A stretch of DNA of 64,000 bases from Caulobacter sp. NIBR1757 (GCF_027912495.1 NZ_CP115463.1:4042501-4106500), one strand, 5' to 3'; numbered from the stretch's first letter, positions 24,418 to 32,535 are shown. Program-made: numbers and translations. The notes: generated by a model from the sequence alone, not told the origin.

Positions 24418-24897
24418 TCAACCCTTCCGCCTGGCCCGGAAGAAGCCGCGCAGCAGTTCGGCGCTTTCCTCCGCCAGCACGCCGCCGGTGACGGCGGGGC
24501 GCCAGTGGCAGGTCGGGCCCTCGAAGAAGCGGGGGCCGTTGACCACCGCCCCGCCCTTGGTGTCCTCGGCGCCGAAGACGACGCGGCCGATGCGGGCGTG
24601 GCTGATGGCGCCGGCGCACATGGCGCAGGGCTCCAGCGTCACCACCAGGGTCAGGTCGGTCAGGCGGTAGTTGCCGATCTTGGCGGCGGCGCTGCGGATG
24701 GCGGCGATCTCGGCGTGGGCGGTGGGGTCATGGCCGCCGATGGGATGGTTGGCGCCGACGCTGACGATGTGGCCGGTGGCCGGATCCATGATCACCGCCC
24801 CGACCGGGGTCTCACCCGCGTCAGCAGCAGCGCGGGCCTGGTCCAGGGCCAGCCGCATCAGCGAATCGTCAGAGGGGAGCAAAGGGGCGGCGTTCAT
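24418..24897 (-). CDS. tadA: tRNA-specific adenosine deaminase
   Basis: The protein has 159 residues from the ATG at 24897; the longer frame to 26967 is antisense shadow of the divergent gene. It is the zinc deaminase that converts A34 to inosine in tRNA-Arg(ACG). The catalytic signature is complete: HAE (61-63) and PCAMC (90-94), with ETPVGAVI near the N-terminus. The length is normal for TadA. It is divergent from the RsuA-family gene with a 60-nt gap, so the two promoters must overlap. It is essential in most bacteria that use a single tRNA-Arg(ACG). Confidence 0.93.
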   Translation of the reverse strand: MNAAPLLPSDDSLMRLALDQARAAADAGETPVGAVIMDPATGHIVSVGANHPIGGHDPTAHAEIAAIRSAAAKIGNYRLTDLTLVVTLEPCAMCAGAISHARIGRVVFGAEDTKGGAVVNGPRFFEGPTCHWRPAVTGGVLAEESAELLRGFFRARRKG

Positions 24898-24957
24898 GCT
24901 ATGGGGCCTGTCCGACCGTCGGGAGACGGCCCAAGTCCTGTTTATGGAGCGGCAATC

Positions 24958-26526
24958 ATGGCTGCGGAAGACTACGAAGACGAGCCCATGCCCTATGACG
25001 CCAGCGACAAGGTCGCGGAGGGCGCCGAGAGCGAGGGCCATGACCGGGTGGCCAAGGTTCTGGCTCGGGCCGGCGTCGGCTCGCGGCGCGAGGTCGAGCG
25101 GCTGATCGAGGCCGGGCGGGTGGCGATCAACGGCCTGCTGCTGACCACCCCGGCCATCAAGGTCGAACCCGATGACATTCTGACGGTCGACGGCGAGGTC
25201 ATCGCCGGAGCCGAGCCGACGCGGGTGTTCCGCTATCATAAGCCGGTCGGGCTGGTGACCACCCACGCCGATCCCAAGGGCCGGCCGACGGTGTTCAGCG
25301 CCCTGCCCGAGGGCCTGCCGCGCCTGATCTCGGTCGGGCGTCTCGACCTGGCCTCGGAAGGCCTGCTGCTGCTGACCAACGACGGCGGCCTGACGCGGGC
25401 GCTGGAACTGCCCTCGACGGGCTGGAAGCGGATCTACCGGGCTCGCGCCTTTGGCGATGCGAGCCAGGCCAAGCTGGACAAACTGAAGGACGGCATCACC
25501 GTCGAGGGCGTCCGTTACGGCGCCATCGAGGCCAAGCTGGACAAGGTGACGGGCTCCAACTGCTGGATCACGGTGACCCTGGCCGAAGGCAAGAACCGCG
25601 AAGTGCGCCGGGTGCTGGAAGCCGTGGGGCTGAAGGTCAACCGGCTGATCCGCCTGGCCTATGGGCCCTTCTCGCTGGGCACCCTGGCGCCGGGCTTCGT
25701 GGAAGAGGTCGGTCCGCGGGTGATCCGCGAAATGCTGGGCGAATATATCGACCCGGCCAACATGCCGACCGGCAATGGCGTGCAGTACAAGGCCCCGCCG
25801 CAGGCGCAGTCGCGCCGCGACCCGACCCTGAGCTCGACCTCCAGGCAGCTGGCCGAACCCAAGCCGGACAAGCCAGTCTACAAGGAAGGCTGGGCCAAGC
25901 CGAAGAAGAAGGCGGTCAGCCACGTGATGCCCAAGCGGCCGAAGGCGAAGATCGTCGCCGACTTCGGGCCCGGCAAGCGCGAGGTCAAGCCGGTCACCTT
26001 CCGGGGCAACGCGCCGAAGACCGACGCCGACAGGGTCTCCAAGAGTTACAAGACCCCCGCCGCCCCGGCCGGCCGGCCGCCGCCCAAGGATCTGCGCCCG
26101 CAACACTTCAAGGACCGCGAAACCGCAGCGGCCGCCGAGGACGCCAAGGCCCTGGCCCTGCGCAAGGCGCTGGCGGGGCTGGACGATGGGCCGAAGAAAG
26201 GTCCGCGTCCGGGTGGGAAGCCGGCGGGCAAGTTCGCCGGAAAGCCTGGTGAGAAGCCGGCTGGAAAGTTTGCCGGCAAGCCTCCTGAAAAGGCAGGCGA
26301 CAAACCCGCCCGGACCTTCGCCGGCAAGCCGGAGAAGGCGCCCAAGCCGCTCGGCCGTCACCTCGAAGGCAAGGCCAAGGGCCATTGGTTCACCGCCCCC
26401 GGCGAGGCGCCGAGCACCCGTCCCGCGGCGGCCGGAAAGGCCAAGCCCGGCGCCAAGCCGAGGTCCGCCCCGGCGGCGGGGGCCAAGCGGCCTGGCGCCG
26501 CCCCAAAGGGCGGCCCCAGGCGCTAG
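24958..26526 (+). CDS. RsuA/RluB-family pseudouridine synthase with long basic tail
   Basis: The protein has 522 residues. An S4 RNA-binding domain (RVAKVLARAGVGSRREVERL, about 30-75) precedes the synthase domain. The catalytic Asp is D130 in VGRLDLASEGLLLLTNDG, and GKNREVRRVLEAVGL is the closing motif of the RsuA/RluB/E/F branch. It isomerises uridine in rRNA; RluB (23S 2605) is the likely role but is not provable here. Residues about 265-522 are a Lys/Pro/Gly/Ala-rich disordered tail with AGKFAGKPGEKPAGK-like repeats, unusual in length, probably an rRNA or protein contact. It is convergent with the phosphatidyltransferase gene, sharing CTAG at the stops. Confidence 0.88.
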   Translation: MAAEDYEDEPMPYDASDKVAEGAESEGHDRVAKVLARAGVGSRREVERLIEAGRVAINGLLLTTPAIKVEPDDILTVDGEVIAGAEPTRVFRYHKPVGLVTTHADPKGRPTVFSALPEGLPRLISVGRLDLASEGLLLLTNDGGLTRALELPSTGWKRIYRARAFGDASQAKLDKLKDGITVEGVRYGAIEAKLDKVTGSNCWITVTLAEGKNREVRRVLEAVGLKVNRLIRLAYGPFSLGTLAPGFVEEVGPRVIREMLGEYIDPANMPTGNGVQYKAPPQAQSRRDPTLSSTSRQLAEPKPDKPVYKEGWAKPKKKAVSHVMPKRPKAKIVADFGPGKREVKPVTFRGNAPKTDADRVSKSYKTPAAPAGRPPPKDLRPQHFKDRETAAAAEDAKALALRKALAGLDDGPKKGPRPGGKPAGKFAGKPGEKPAGKFAGKPPEKAGDKPARTFAGKPEKAPKPLGRHLEGKAKGHWFTAPGEAPSTRPAAAGKAKPGAKPRSAPAAGAKRPGAAPKGGPRR

Positions 26527-27197
26527 GGGGTGGGCGCGTCCGGCGCGTCGCGCAGCTGGCGCATCAGCCGGCTGGCGCGGCGGTAGACGGTGATGGCGCT
26601 GCCGAGCGCGATGACAGCGAGGCCGGCCAGGATCACCTGACCCGTGCCGCCCCACAGGAGTTCGAAGGCGGCGAGGACGCAGGTCACCGTCAGCACGAAC
26701 ATGCGGTGCGGCTTGGCCATGGGGCCCGAGAAGTCGGCCGCAAAGCCGAGGCCGCGGCCGAGTTCGCGGACATAGGCGGTGAGCACGGCCAGCACGGCGG
26801 CCAGCCAGCCCAGCCATTCGCCGGCCGGCAGTTTGACCGCGGCCGCATAACCGGCGGCGACGATGAACAGCACGTCGGCGATGCGGTCGGGCAGCTCGTT
26901 CCACACCGGGCCGGTGGGCGAGCCCATGCCGTGCTCCACCGCCACCATGCCGTCGATCATGTTGCACAGCAGTCGAAGCTGGATGCAGACGGCGGCCAGG
27001 ATGAGGGCGATGGCCCGGCCGACGCCGTCCCCCGTGCCGGCGGCCAGCATCAGGGCGGCGCCGAGGGCGGCGAACACCACGCTGATCGCCGAGATGTGGT
27101 TGGGCCGCACCCGCGCCTTGCCGAGGGCATGGGCCAGGCCGACGGCCCAGCCTTTCGAGCGGGTCTTCAGGGGGCGGCGATTTTCAGTTTCGGTCAT
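26523..27197 (-). CDS. CDP-alcohol phosphatidyltransferase family membrane enzyme
   Basis: The protein has 224 residues from the ATG at 27197. The family motif is present in a variant form: IDGMVAVEHG (DG..A; the usual Arg is Val) followed by WNELPDRIADVLF (two Asp four residues apart). Several transmembrane helices surround it (ISVVFAALGAALMLAAG, WLGWLAAVLAVLTAYV, VILAGLAVIALGSAITVY). It would transfer a phosphatidyl group from CDP-diacylglycerol to an alcohol acceptor; the acceptor is not deducible. It overlaps the upstream membrane protein gene by ATGA, so the two form an operon. The NELPDR variant is shared by YnbA-like members rather than PgsA. Confidence 0.8.
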   Translation of the reverse strand: MTETENRRPLKTRSKGWAVGLAHALGKARVRPNHISAISVVFAALGAALMLAAGTGDGVGRAIALILAAVCIQLRLLCNMIDGMVAVEHGMGSPTGPVWNELPDRIADVLFIVAAGYAAAVKLPAGEWLGWLAAVLAVLTAYVRELGRGLGFAADFSGPMAKPHRMFVLTVTCVLAAFELLWGGTGQVILAGLAVIALGSAITVYRRASRLMRQLRDAPDAPTP

Positions 27198-27574
27198 GCG
27201 GCGTTCCGGCTGCGGACCAGGGCCGCGTTGTAGACAATGGCGTAGAGGGTCGAGAGGCTCCACGGAAAGGCGATGGTGGTCACGAGTTCCGGGGTGCCGA
27301 TCAGGCTGTGGACGGCGACCAGGGTGGCGAGGACGCCAAGCGCCGTGGCCAGGGGCGGGGCCAGGAAGGCCGGCGGGCCGGCGAAGCGGCCGGCGAACCA
27401 TTCCAGCACCCGCTTGATGACGCCGGTGAGCAGGGCGCTGATCACGCCCTGGGCGATGGCGGGCGGCCAGGCGGCGAGGCCGTGGTGGCGGTTGGCGAAC
27501 AGGGCCCAGCCGCCCATCAGCAGGAAGCCGAAGGCCATGTGGACCAGGCTGGACTTCATCAGGCGCTGGATCAT
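27194..27574 (-). CDS. Small membrane protein coupled to the phosphatidyltransferase
   Basis: The protein has 126 residues from the ATG at 27574; the upstream extension to 27631 would run through the promoter and is rejected. Three to four transmembrane helices are predicted (MAFGFLLMGGWALFA, AIAQGVISALLTGVIK, ALGVLATLVAVHSLIG, WSLSTLYAIVYNAALV). No known domain is evident. Its stop overlaps the start of the phosphatidyltransferase gene, and a sigma-73-type promoter lies 30-60 nt upstream, so the two are one transcript. A role as partner subunit or in the same lipid pathway is an inference from coupling. Confidence 0.75.
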   Translation of the reverse strand: MIQRLMKSSLVHMAFGFLLMGGWALFANRHHGLAAWPPAIAQGVISALLTGVIKRVLEWFAGRFAGPPAFLAPPLATALGVLATLVAVHSLIGTPELVTTIAFPWSLSTLYAIVYNAALVRSRNAA

Positions 27575-27584
27575 GGCCCCTCCC

Positions 27585-27631
27585 CGCTTATCGAAGCGCC
27601 CCACCATTGTAGCATGGAAGGGGGGCGGCAA
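27585..27631 (-). promoter_or_regulatory. Sigma-73 promoter with +1 hairpin for the membrane protein/phosphatidyltransferase operon
   Basis: On the minus strand, -35 TTGCCG (27631-27626), 14-nt spacer, and -10 TACAAT (27611-27606) within GCTACAAT, matching the Caulobacter TTGACGS-N10-14-GCTANAWC form. Seven nt later comes the hairpin CGCTTCGATAAGCG (27598-27585), the same element as at 2123-2136. Confidence 0.65.
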
Positions 27632-27846
27632 GAGGCCTGTCTTCCCGCCGCCCCTTGGCCCGCAAGGGGGCGGCGGTGGTCATCGCGGGGCCGGGCCGGG
27701 GGGCGTCGGTGGGGGCCCGGTGGGTCGTCAGTGGCGAAAAGCGTCGGCAAAAGGGGGCGCCGGGCGGGTGCGGATTTCGCCCCTGAAGGCCTGGGCGCCC
27801 GAACCCGAAGTTCGGGCTGTCGAGGGACTTTTGAATTCCGGGTATG

Positions 27847-28662
27847 TCAGCGGTCGCCGACGGCGGCCATTGCGGGCGCCCTGTTCCGCCGCCGGGCCGC
27901 GACCCTGGCGAACTCGGCGTGGTAGCGCGGGTTCTCCGTGCCCATCAGCCGGTCCCACCAGGTGAAGTAGAGGCCGTAGTTGGAGCCGGCCTGGGCGTGG
28001 TGCAGGTCGTGATGGGTGACGGTCGTCATCCAGTCCAGCAGCGGGCGGCCGTCGCGGCGTGCGGGAAAGAGCTCGTAGCCGCAATGGCCGATCACGTTGC
28101 GGGCGATCTGGTGGATCATGAACAGGCCGAAGGCGGGCCAGCTGACCGGGACCAGCAGCACCCAGAGCGGCGTAAAGGCGCCCATCAGGGCGGCCTCGCC
28201 GAGGTCGAAGCTGTAGGCGGTGAAGGGGGTCGGGTTGTTGGAGCGGTGATGCCGGCGGTGGAAGGCGCGGAACAGGCGCGGCCGGTGGATCAGGCGGTGG
28301 ATCCAGTAGAAGTAGGCGTCATGGGCGACGATGGTGAGGACGAGGGAGACGACCGTCCAGATGAGGGTCGGGGTCTCGCGGAAGGCCTCGCCCCACAGCA
28401 GGCCGGCCTTGGCCAGGCCGACGGTGACCAGGGCGACGGTGGAGAAGACGGCCACCGATCGGATCGAGCAGAGCAGCTCGACCACATGCTGCAGGGCCGG
28501 CGGACGGTTGGGGCGGATCTTCCAGGTCTTCAGGACCGGGGCGAGGAGGACGCAGACGACCAGCCAGGCCAGGGGCGCGGCGATGATGTAGCGGGTCAGG
28601 TCGCCCTGGAAGCCGGCCAGCCAGGCGCGGCCGACGGAGAGCAGGGTTTCGGGGAGGGACAT
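27847..28662 (-). CDS. Fatty acid hydroxylase/sterol desaturase family membrane enzyme
   Basis: The protein has 271 residues and is a di-iron membrane oxygenase. The His clusters are HDAYFYWIHRLIH, FHRRHHRSNN and THHDLHHAQ, with a further IGHCGYE, matching the HX3H/HX2HH/HX2HH pattern of the family. Four transmembrane segments are seen (IIAAPLAWLVVCVLLAPV, VVSLVLTIVAH, LGEAALMGAFTPLWVLLV and others). Such enzymes hydroxylate or desaturate lipid, carotenoid or sterol-like substrates; the substrate here is not deducible. The gene is alone on the minus strand and followed by about 215 bp without features before the operon promoter at 27631. Confidence 0.88.
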   Translation of the reverse strand: MSLPETLLSVGRAWLAGFQGDLTRYIIAAPLAWLVVCVLLAPVLKTWKIRPNRPPALQHVVELLCSIRSVAVFSTVALVTVGLAKAGLLWGEAFRETPTLIWTVVSLVLTIVAHDAYFYWIHRLIHRPRLFRAFHRRHHRSNNPTPFTAYSFDLGEAALMGAFTPLWVLLVPVSWPAFGLFMIHQIARNVIGHCGYELFPARRDGRPLLDWMTTVTHHDLHHAQAGSNYGLYFTWWDRLMGTENPRYHAEFARVAARRRNRAPAMAAVGDR

Positions 28663-28790
28663 GGGAGGGGTCTCGCGGTGAAGTTGGCGGGACCTTGGGG
28701 CGGGGGTGGTGTGGGCGCTGCCTTGGGGAGGAAGGGGGGTCGCCGGTTTTGGAATCGGCGAGGGTTTTTCAGGTTCGGCTATCCCCCATT

Positions 28791-28908
28791 CCGATCACCC
28801 CGACGAAAGTCGGGGCCCAGTGTCCGCACTGCCTGACCGGTGGCGCTGATCAGCGCTCGATCTTTTTCTACCTGCCAGCTGGGCCCCGACTTTCGTCGGG
28901 GTGATCGG
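28791..28908. repeat. Large perfect inverted repeat (30-nt arms, 58-nt loop), alphaproteobacterial palindromic element
   Basis: Arms 28791-28820 and 28879-28908 are exact 30-nt reverse complements. Each arm contains the smaller hairpin CCCCGACGAAAGTCGGGG. This sequence type is a common dispersed palindrome in alphaproteobacterial genomes (from memory). The right arm lies inside the coding end of the AraC gene (stop at 28868) and supplies its last codons. Confidence 0.85.
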
Positions 28909-29935
28909 AAGAAAGAAGAGCCTGCGTACGCCATTCGCTCGGCGTCTGGCCGGTCGCTTCCTTGAAGGCGCGGTTGAAGGGGCCGAGGCTGGCGTAGCCG
29001 AGGTCGAAGGCCAGGGCCGAGATGGAGGCGCGGGCGTTGGCCGGGTCGGCAAGCGCGGCGCGGGCGGCGGCGATGCGGTGGACGCCGATGAAGTCGGCGA
29101 AGTTGCGGTGGCCGAGGCCGCCGTTGATCAGCCGGCGCAGGCGGTGCTCGGGCACGCCGACCTCGCCGGCCAGCTGGCCGATGGTCAGCCCCTCGCGGCG
29201 CCAGGCGCCGGCGTCCATCAGGGCCTGCAGCCGGGCCAGGGCCGGGCGGTCCTGGGGATCGACGGCGTCGGGGTCGGCGGCGGGCCGGGCGGCGACGAAG
29301 AGTTCGGGCCGGGCCTGCAGGAAGGCGCCGGCGGTCAACAGGCTGACCAGGGCCAGGCTGGCGGCCTGCAGGGGCGAAAGCCAGTCCTGGCCCCGGCCGA
29401 GGTCCCAGGCGATCTCGAAAATCGAGAGGATCATGGCGTAGACGCCGATGATCAGGATGACCGGGGTTCGCAGGGCCCGCCGGGCTTCGACCAGGTCGCC
29501 CTCGCGGCGGCGCCAGATGACGCTGACGATATGGAGGATGAGCGCCATCTCGAGGATGTTGTGGACCACCCAGACGCCGCGATTGACGGGATCGGGCAAC
29601 ACCCAGCCGACGACGCCGACGAGGGTCATCACCGCCGCCGGAATCCAGCGATCGAGGGTGAACCGGCTGTCCTCGAACAGGGCCATGGCGAACATCCAGA
29701 AATAGGCCGTGCCGCCGAGCGACAGCAGCCAGATCGGCACGATGATCGGCATGACGGCGCGGGTCTCCGGCCCGCCCGAATGCAGGGTGAAGGCGGCGGC
29801 GGCGAGCGCGAACAGGGCCCCGGTCCAGCGCGCCGGGATCAGCGGCCGGCCGCGGATGAGCGCCAGGGCCGTGCACAGCATGGCCCCGACGGCGATGCCG
29901 CGCAGCAGGACTTCCAAGGTCTGCAGGGTGTTCAT
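28868..29935 (-). CDS. Membrane-bound AraC family regulator
   Basis: The protein has 355 residues from the ATG at 29935 (MNTLQTLEVLLRGIAVG). The first about 215 residues form six or seven transmembrane helices (AVMPIIVPIWLLSLGG, WIPAAVMTLVGVVGWVL, TPVILIIGVYAMILSIFE). A C-terminal AraC DNA-binding domain follows (REGLTIGQLAGEVGVPEHRLRRLI; ALAFDLGYASLGPFNRAFKEATGQTPSEWR). It is probably a membrane sensor that controls transcription directly. The final 13-14 residues after EWRTQALL (SSDHPDESRGPAGR) are encoded by the right arm of the palindromic repeat, which has replaced or extended the original C-terminus. Upstream is a 365-nt region without a clear gene. Confidence 0.85.
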   Translation of the reverse strand: MNTLQTLEVLLRGIAVGAMLCTALALIRGRPLIPARWTGALFALAAAAFTLHSGGPETRAVMPIIVPIWLLSLGGTAYFWMFAMALFEDSRFTLDRWIPAAVMTLVGVVGWVLPDPVNRGVWVVHNILEMALILHIVSVIWRRREGDLVEARRALRTPVILIIGVYAMILSIFEIAWDLGRGQDWLSPLQAASLALVSLLTAGAFLQARPELFVAARPAADPDAVDPQDRPALARLQALMDAGAWRREGLTIGQLAGEVGVPEHRLRRLINGGLGHRNFADFIGVHRIAAARAALADPANARASISALAFDLGYASLGPFNRAFKEATGQTPSEWRTQALLSSDHPDESRGPAGR

Positions 29936-30300
29936 GGCCTCTCCCGTAGGGGAGTATATGGGCGAGGCGGTAGTGGCGCGAGCGTCCCGCATCTGATCTG
30001 ACGCCCGCCGGGTCGCGGCAGGAGCGCTTTGGTCAGATACCGACGGCGGATGGAAGCACGGGATAGGGGTCGTAGGCGCGACGCCGGACAGAGGTCATGG
30101 CCCTCGGGACCCCGGGAACGCGGGTCCAGCCGTCGGGGGTCGTGGCCGGTGATGCTCACCATAGGGGGCCTCCTGGTCCGGGGACCGGGATTGCATGCCA
30201 ATGACCAGGCGTCCGAAGCCCTCCACGGCGCACTGTCACAACGTTTCGAGGCTGGCCGGAACGATTGCGTAGCGCGACTTCGTCGCGCCTACGCGGCGGC
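29936..30300. other. Intergenic region with remnant of a duplicated gene start
   Basis: No convincing gene is present. Positions about 30263-30290 (minus) read ACGAAGTCGCGCTACGCAAT, matching the first codons of the gene at 31422 (MKSRYAIA), so this is a truncated second copy of that gene's start. The rest shows only short IR-like GC-rich stretches (for example CTCGGGACCCCGGGAACGCG near 30103) with no coding signal. Confidence 0.5.
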
Positions 30301-30792
30301 TCAAGGGTTGAGTACAGCGTTGATCATGCCACGGAAGGTCTTCCGCTTGAGAATCCTCGCCCGGACCTCATCCTCCGGCGCGCGCGTGAATCCTCGGCGT
30401 TGGCCCTCCAACAAAGAAAGAATAAATTCTCTAAACTCTAATTCAGTTACTTTGTCCTCCTGAACAGAAAGAAAGCGGAATTTCATAGAAATATTTAGCA
30501 ACACAATCCCTATCAAAAATACCGCTGCCTGCGACAACAGGGACTGCCCTCGATAGTGCTTGGTGTGGATACCCGCCAAGCGGGGACGCGTTGCGGTCCA
30601 CCGCCGTCCTCGCGCGTCGATAACAATCGCTTCGGTCATGCCGCCAAACAAGAAACTCCACGTCGATATGGAAACAAAATCTACCCGTTCGATCTCCGGA
30701 TCGAATACCCACGGCAAGAGCCGACCAGACCGCTTGCGCCTGAAGATGATGGCGGGCTCGGCTATTGCATAGTCTACCGGCTGCACCTGCAA
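30301..30792 (-). CDS. Hypothetical protein X, intact copy, Rhs-associated region
   Basis: The protein has 163 residues. One hydrophobic segment (SLLSQAAVFLIGIVLLN) suggests a single membrane span. The N-terminal half (EPAIIFRRKRSGRLLPW, FGGMTEAIVIDARGRRW) and the C-terminal half (RGFTRAPEDEVRARILKR) are both repeated in the frameshifted copy at 31439-31923. It lies downstream of the Rhs gene among candidate immunity genes, in DNA with lower GC than the chromosome average. No domain is recognised. An immunity or orphan cassette role is suggested only by location. Confidence 0.55.
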   Translation of the reverse strand: MQVQPVDYAIAEPAIIFRRKRSGRLLPWVFDPEIERVDFVSISTWSFLFGGMTEAIVIDARGRRWTATRPRLAGIHTKHYRGQSLLSQAAVFLIGIVLLNISMKFRFLSVQEDKVTELEFREFILSLLEGQRRGFTRAPEDEVRARILKRKTFRGMINAVLNP

Positions 30793-30960
30793 TCCCTGTC
30801 AAAAGCGTCCACAGCAACACCGCCTATAGGCGCCCCTACGGCGGTCCTCGCCCAGCCTGGCGAACTCACCACCCTTCTAACTATTGGATGCTGAATTCGA
30901 TTCACCGCCGAAGTTGTCGGGCCCAAGGTCCAGGCTCGTTACTCGCATCCACAATCCCCA

Positions 30961-31422
30961 TCAGCCATGCTCTTCCCGATCGATGCGCCTTGCCAAGCGG
31001 GTCCGCCCGGGCTTCGCCGCCGCCTCGACCGTCAGCGCCTCGCCCCACAATGGCAGGGGCGAGGGTGAAAATTCCATCCGGTGCAGACGCCCCTCATAGG
31101 CGATCAGCGAGGCCTTGACTGGTTTGCAGCCTGGCGCCCTCAGGCGACAGGCCACGAGGATGTTGTCCTCCAAGCCGGCGATCTGCTCAAATCCGGCGGG
31201 ATTGGTTCCCCGGCGAGGTGGCAGCAGAACCATTCGACCGCTGTTGGAGCGGGCATGGCGCTTAACGTTCGCGAGGTCGGCCAACAGTCGCAGACGGTTC
31301 TCCTCGTCCAGGTTGGCCTTGGCGAAGTCAATCAATGCCGCTTCGTAGTCCCGAAAAGGAAGACGAACGCAAAGCCAGTCCTCGACGAAACAGGCCCAGG
31401 CGATGGCGTAGCGCGACTTCAT
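30961..31422 (-). CDS. Hypothetical protein Y with C-terminus from a palindromic repeat
   Basis: The protein has 153 residues from the ATG at 31422 (MKSRYAIAWACFVEDW). Residues 1 to about 115 look like a genuine soluble helical/beta protein (ALIDFAKANLDEENRLRLLADL). The tail from FSPSPLPLWGEALTVEAAAKPGRTR is encoded by a palindromic repeat (31038-31064) and adjacent boilerplate, so the original end is probably lost. The start follows the frameshifted copy of gene X by 16 nt. A truncated copy of its first codons occurs at about 30263-30290. Unrecognised; it may be an orphan toxin or immunity protein. Confidence 0.45.
   Translation of the reverse strand: MKSRYAIAWACFVEDWLCVRLPFRDYEAALIDFAKANLDEENRLRLLADLANVKRHARSNSGRMVLLPPRRGTNPAGFEQIAGLEDNILVACRLRAPGCKPVKASLIAYEGRLHRMEFSPSPLPLWGEALTVEAAAKPGRTRLARRIDREEHG
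31038..31064. repeat. Palindromic element inside the 3' end of gene Y
   Basis: CCTCGCCCC (31038-31046) and GGGGCGAGG (31056-31064) are exact reverse complements around ACAATGGCA. On the minus strand this reads into the PSPLPLWGEAL peptide, a phrase recurring in alphaproteobacterial proteins where the same element inserted (from memory). Confidence 0.65.
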
Positions 31423-31438
31423 CGCAGTTTCCGCAAGC

Positions 31439-31923
31439 TCAAGGCTTCACGACCGCATTTATCATGCCCCGCAACGTCTTGCGCTTCAGGATCCTCGCCC
31501 GGACATCCTCCTCTGGCGCACGCGTGAAGCCCGGGCTTTGATGATCCAGAATATCCGGACAAACCGCTGGAATTCCTCGGCGGTTATCCGGTCCTGCACC
31601 ACCGACGCGAACCGCACCAAAAGCGACGGGTTCAAGAACAGAAGCGAGAACGCGAACAAGAAGATTCGCGTAGCCAGGCTTTGGTCTTGGGCATCTTTGG
31701 TTTGGAAGCCCACGATGCTGGGTTCCGCGCACGTCCAGCGTTGACCGGATGAGTCTATGATAATCGCTTCCGTCATACCGCCGAAGATAAGGTCCAGTGC
31801 GGGTTGAGACACCAACCCGGGACGCTCAATGTGCGGGTCAAAATTCCACGGCAGGAGCCGGCCGTTGCGTTTTCGCCGGAATATGACGGCGGGCTCGGAG
31901 ACGGGTTGATCTATGGCCGGCAT
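31439..31923 (-). pseudogene. Frameshifted second copy of hypothetical gene X
   Basis: The N-terminal part (frame ending 31486) reads EPAVIFRRKRNGRLLPW and FGGMTEAIIIDSSGQRW, parallel to the intact copy at 30301-30792. The frame then breaks near 31540. The expected C-terminus, GFTRAPEEDVRARILKR to INAVVKP, continues in a different frame to 31439. This is a decaying paralogue or a sequencing error. It is preceded on the minus strand by an orphan Rhs fragment. Confidence 0.7.
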
Positions 31924-31956
31924 GAACAGTCTCGATCAGCTACATCGCCAATGGTC

Positions 31957-32021
31957 CCACCGCGTGGCCGAACGGTTCGATGGCGGCGTCCCAGACCTTT
32001 GCCTTGGCGGCGTTGGTCACC
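31957..32021 (-). pseudogene. Orphan Rhs fragment 1
   Basis: This 65-nt segment encodes VTNAAKAKVWDAAIEPFGHA on the minus strand, against VTDASKAKVWDAAIEPFGQA in the intact Rhs protein at about 33730-33800. Nucleotide identity by eye is roughly 85 per cent. A stop follows a few codons later (VGPLAM*). It is a remnant of a former Rhs 3' end. Confidence 0.75.
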
Positions 32022-32068
32022 GATCAATCCGCTCGGCCAAGCGGGTCTTCCCAGGCTTCGCCATCGCA

Positions 32069-32404
32069 CTACCTCAGGTATTTCCAAATATCTGAAAATT
32101 CCAAATCGCCGGGCGACAGCCAATATATCTCAAATCCTAGATCTTTCTGACTCCTTAAAAATGCCGTTGCTATATCGGCTAAAGCAAAAAACGCCTGCGC
32201 CTCGTCCACGCCTCCAGAACGTAGTGACTTATTGAAGAATCGACTCTTTACTAGAATGGATGATTCAAAATCTCCGTGATCGGTAAGCACCGGAGCGCCA
32301 AAGAACACTTCCAGAACGGATTCCTCGCCATCAATCGAGCGAATTACATTCATTCTTCGGACAAAAAAATAGCTGAACTCATCCGCCACGCGTCCATCCT
32401 TCAT
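32069..32404 (-). CDS. Hypothetical protein, candidate second immunity protein
   Basis: The protein has 111 residues from the ATG at 32404 (MKDGRVADEFSYFFVRRMNV). It is acidic, soluble and has no transmembrane segment; motif-like text includes VFFGAPVLTDHGDF and FEIYWLSPGDLEF. It sits between the two orphan Rhs fragments and its base composition is lower in GC than the flanks. Small acidic proteins directly after an Rhs end are usually immunity proteins, so this could be the survivor of a replaced toxin/immunity module. No family is recognised. Confidence 0.5.
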   Translation of the reverse strand: MKDGRVADEFSYFFVRRMNVIRSIDGEESVLEVFFGAPVLTDHGDFESSILVKSRFFNKSLRSGGVDEAQAFFALADIATAFLRSQKDLGFEIYWLSPGDLEFSDIWKYLR

Positions 32405-32442
32405 ACAATGGCGTCGTTATAAACTGTGGTCCGCCTCGGGTA

Positions 32443-32510
32443 AGCCGCCGACCCGCTCGTCACGGGTGATCGCGCCGCCGGTGCGGTAGGTGAACCAGCG
32501 GGTGAAAGTC
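32443..32510 (-). pseudogene. Orphan Rhs fragment 2
   Basis: This 68-nt segment is close (about 88 per cent by eye) to the intact Rhs gene near 34112-34180, where the protein reads YRTGGAITRDERVGG. It lies between the immunity candidate at 32536 and the ORF at 32404 and is not part of any full-length frame. It is a second displaced piece of rhs, from core rather than tip. Confidence 0.75.
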
Positions 32511-32535
32511 AAAGAGGCTGATTCAGCGTTGTCCC

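Noticed and set aside
24418..26967. A long minus-strand frame extending tadA to 849 codons
   Set aside because: TadA starts at 24897 and is of normal length; the extension is antisense to the pseudouridine synthase and has no motif.
29932..30201. An 89-codon minus-strand frame upstream of the membrane AraC gene
   Set aside because: Arg/Pro-rich with no domain or ribosome site; it overlaps the start of the AraC gene and looks like a frame shadow.
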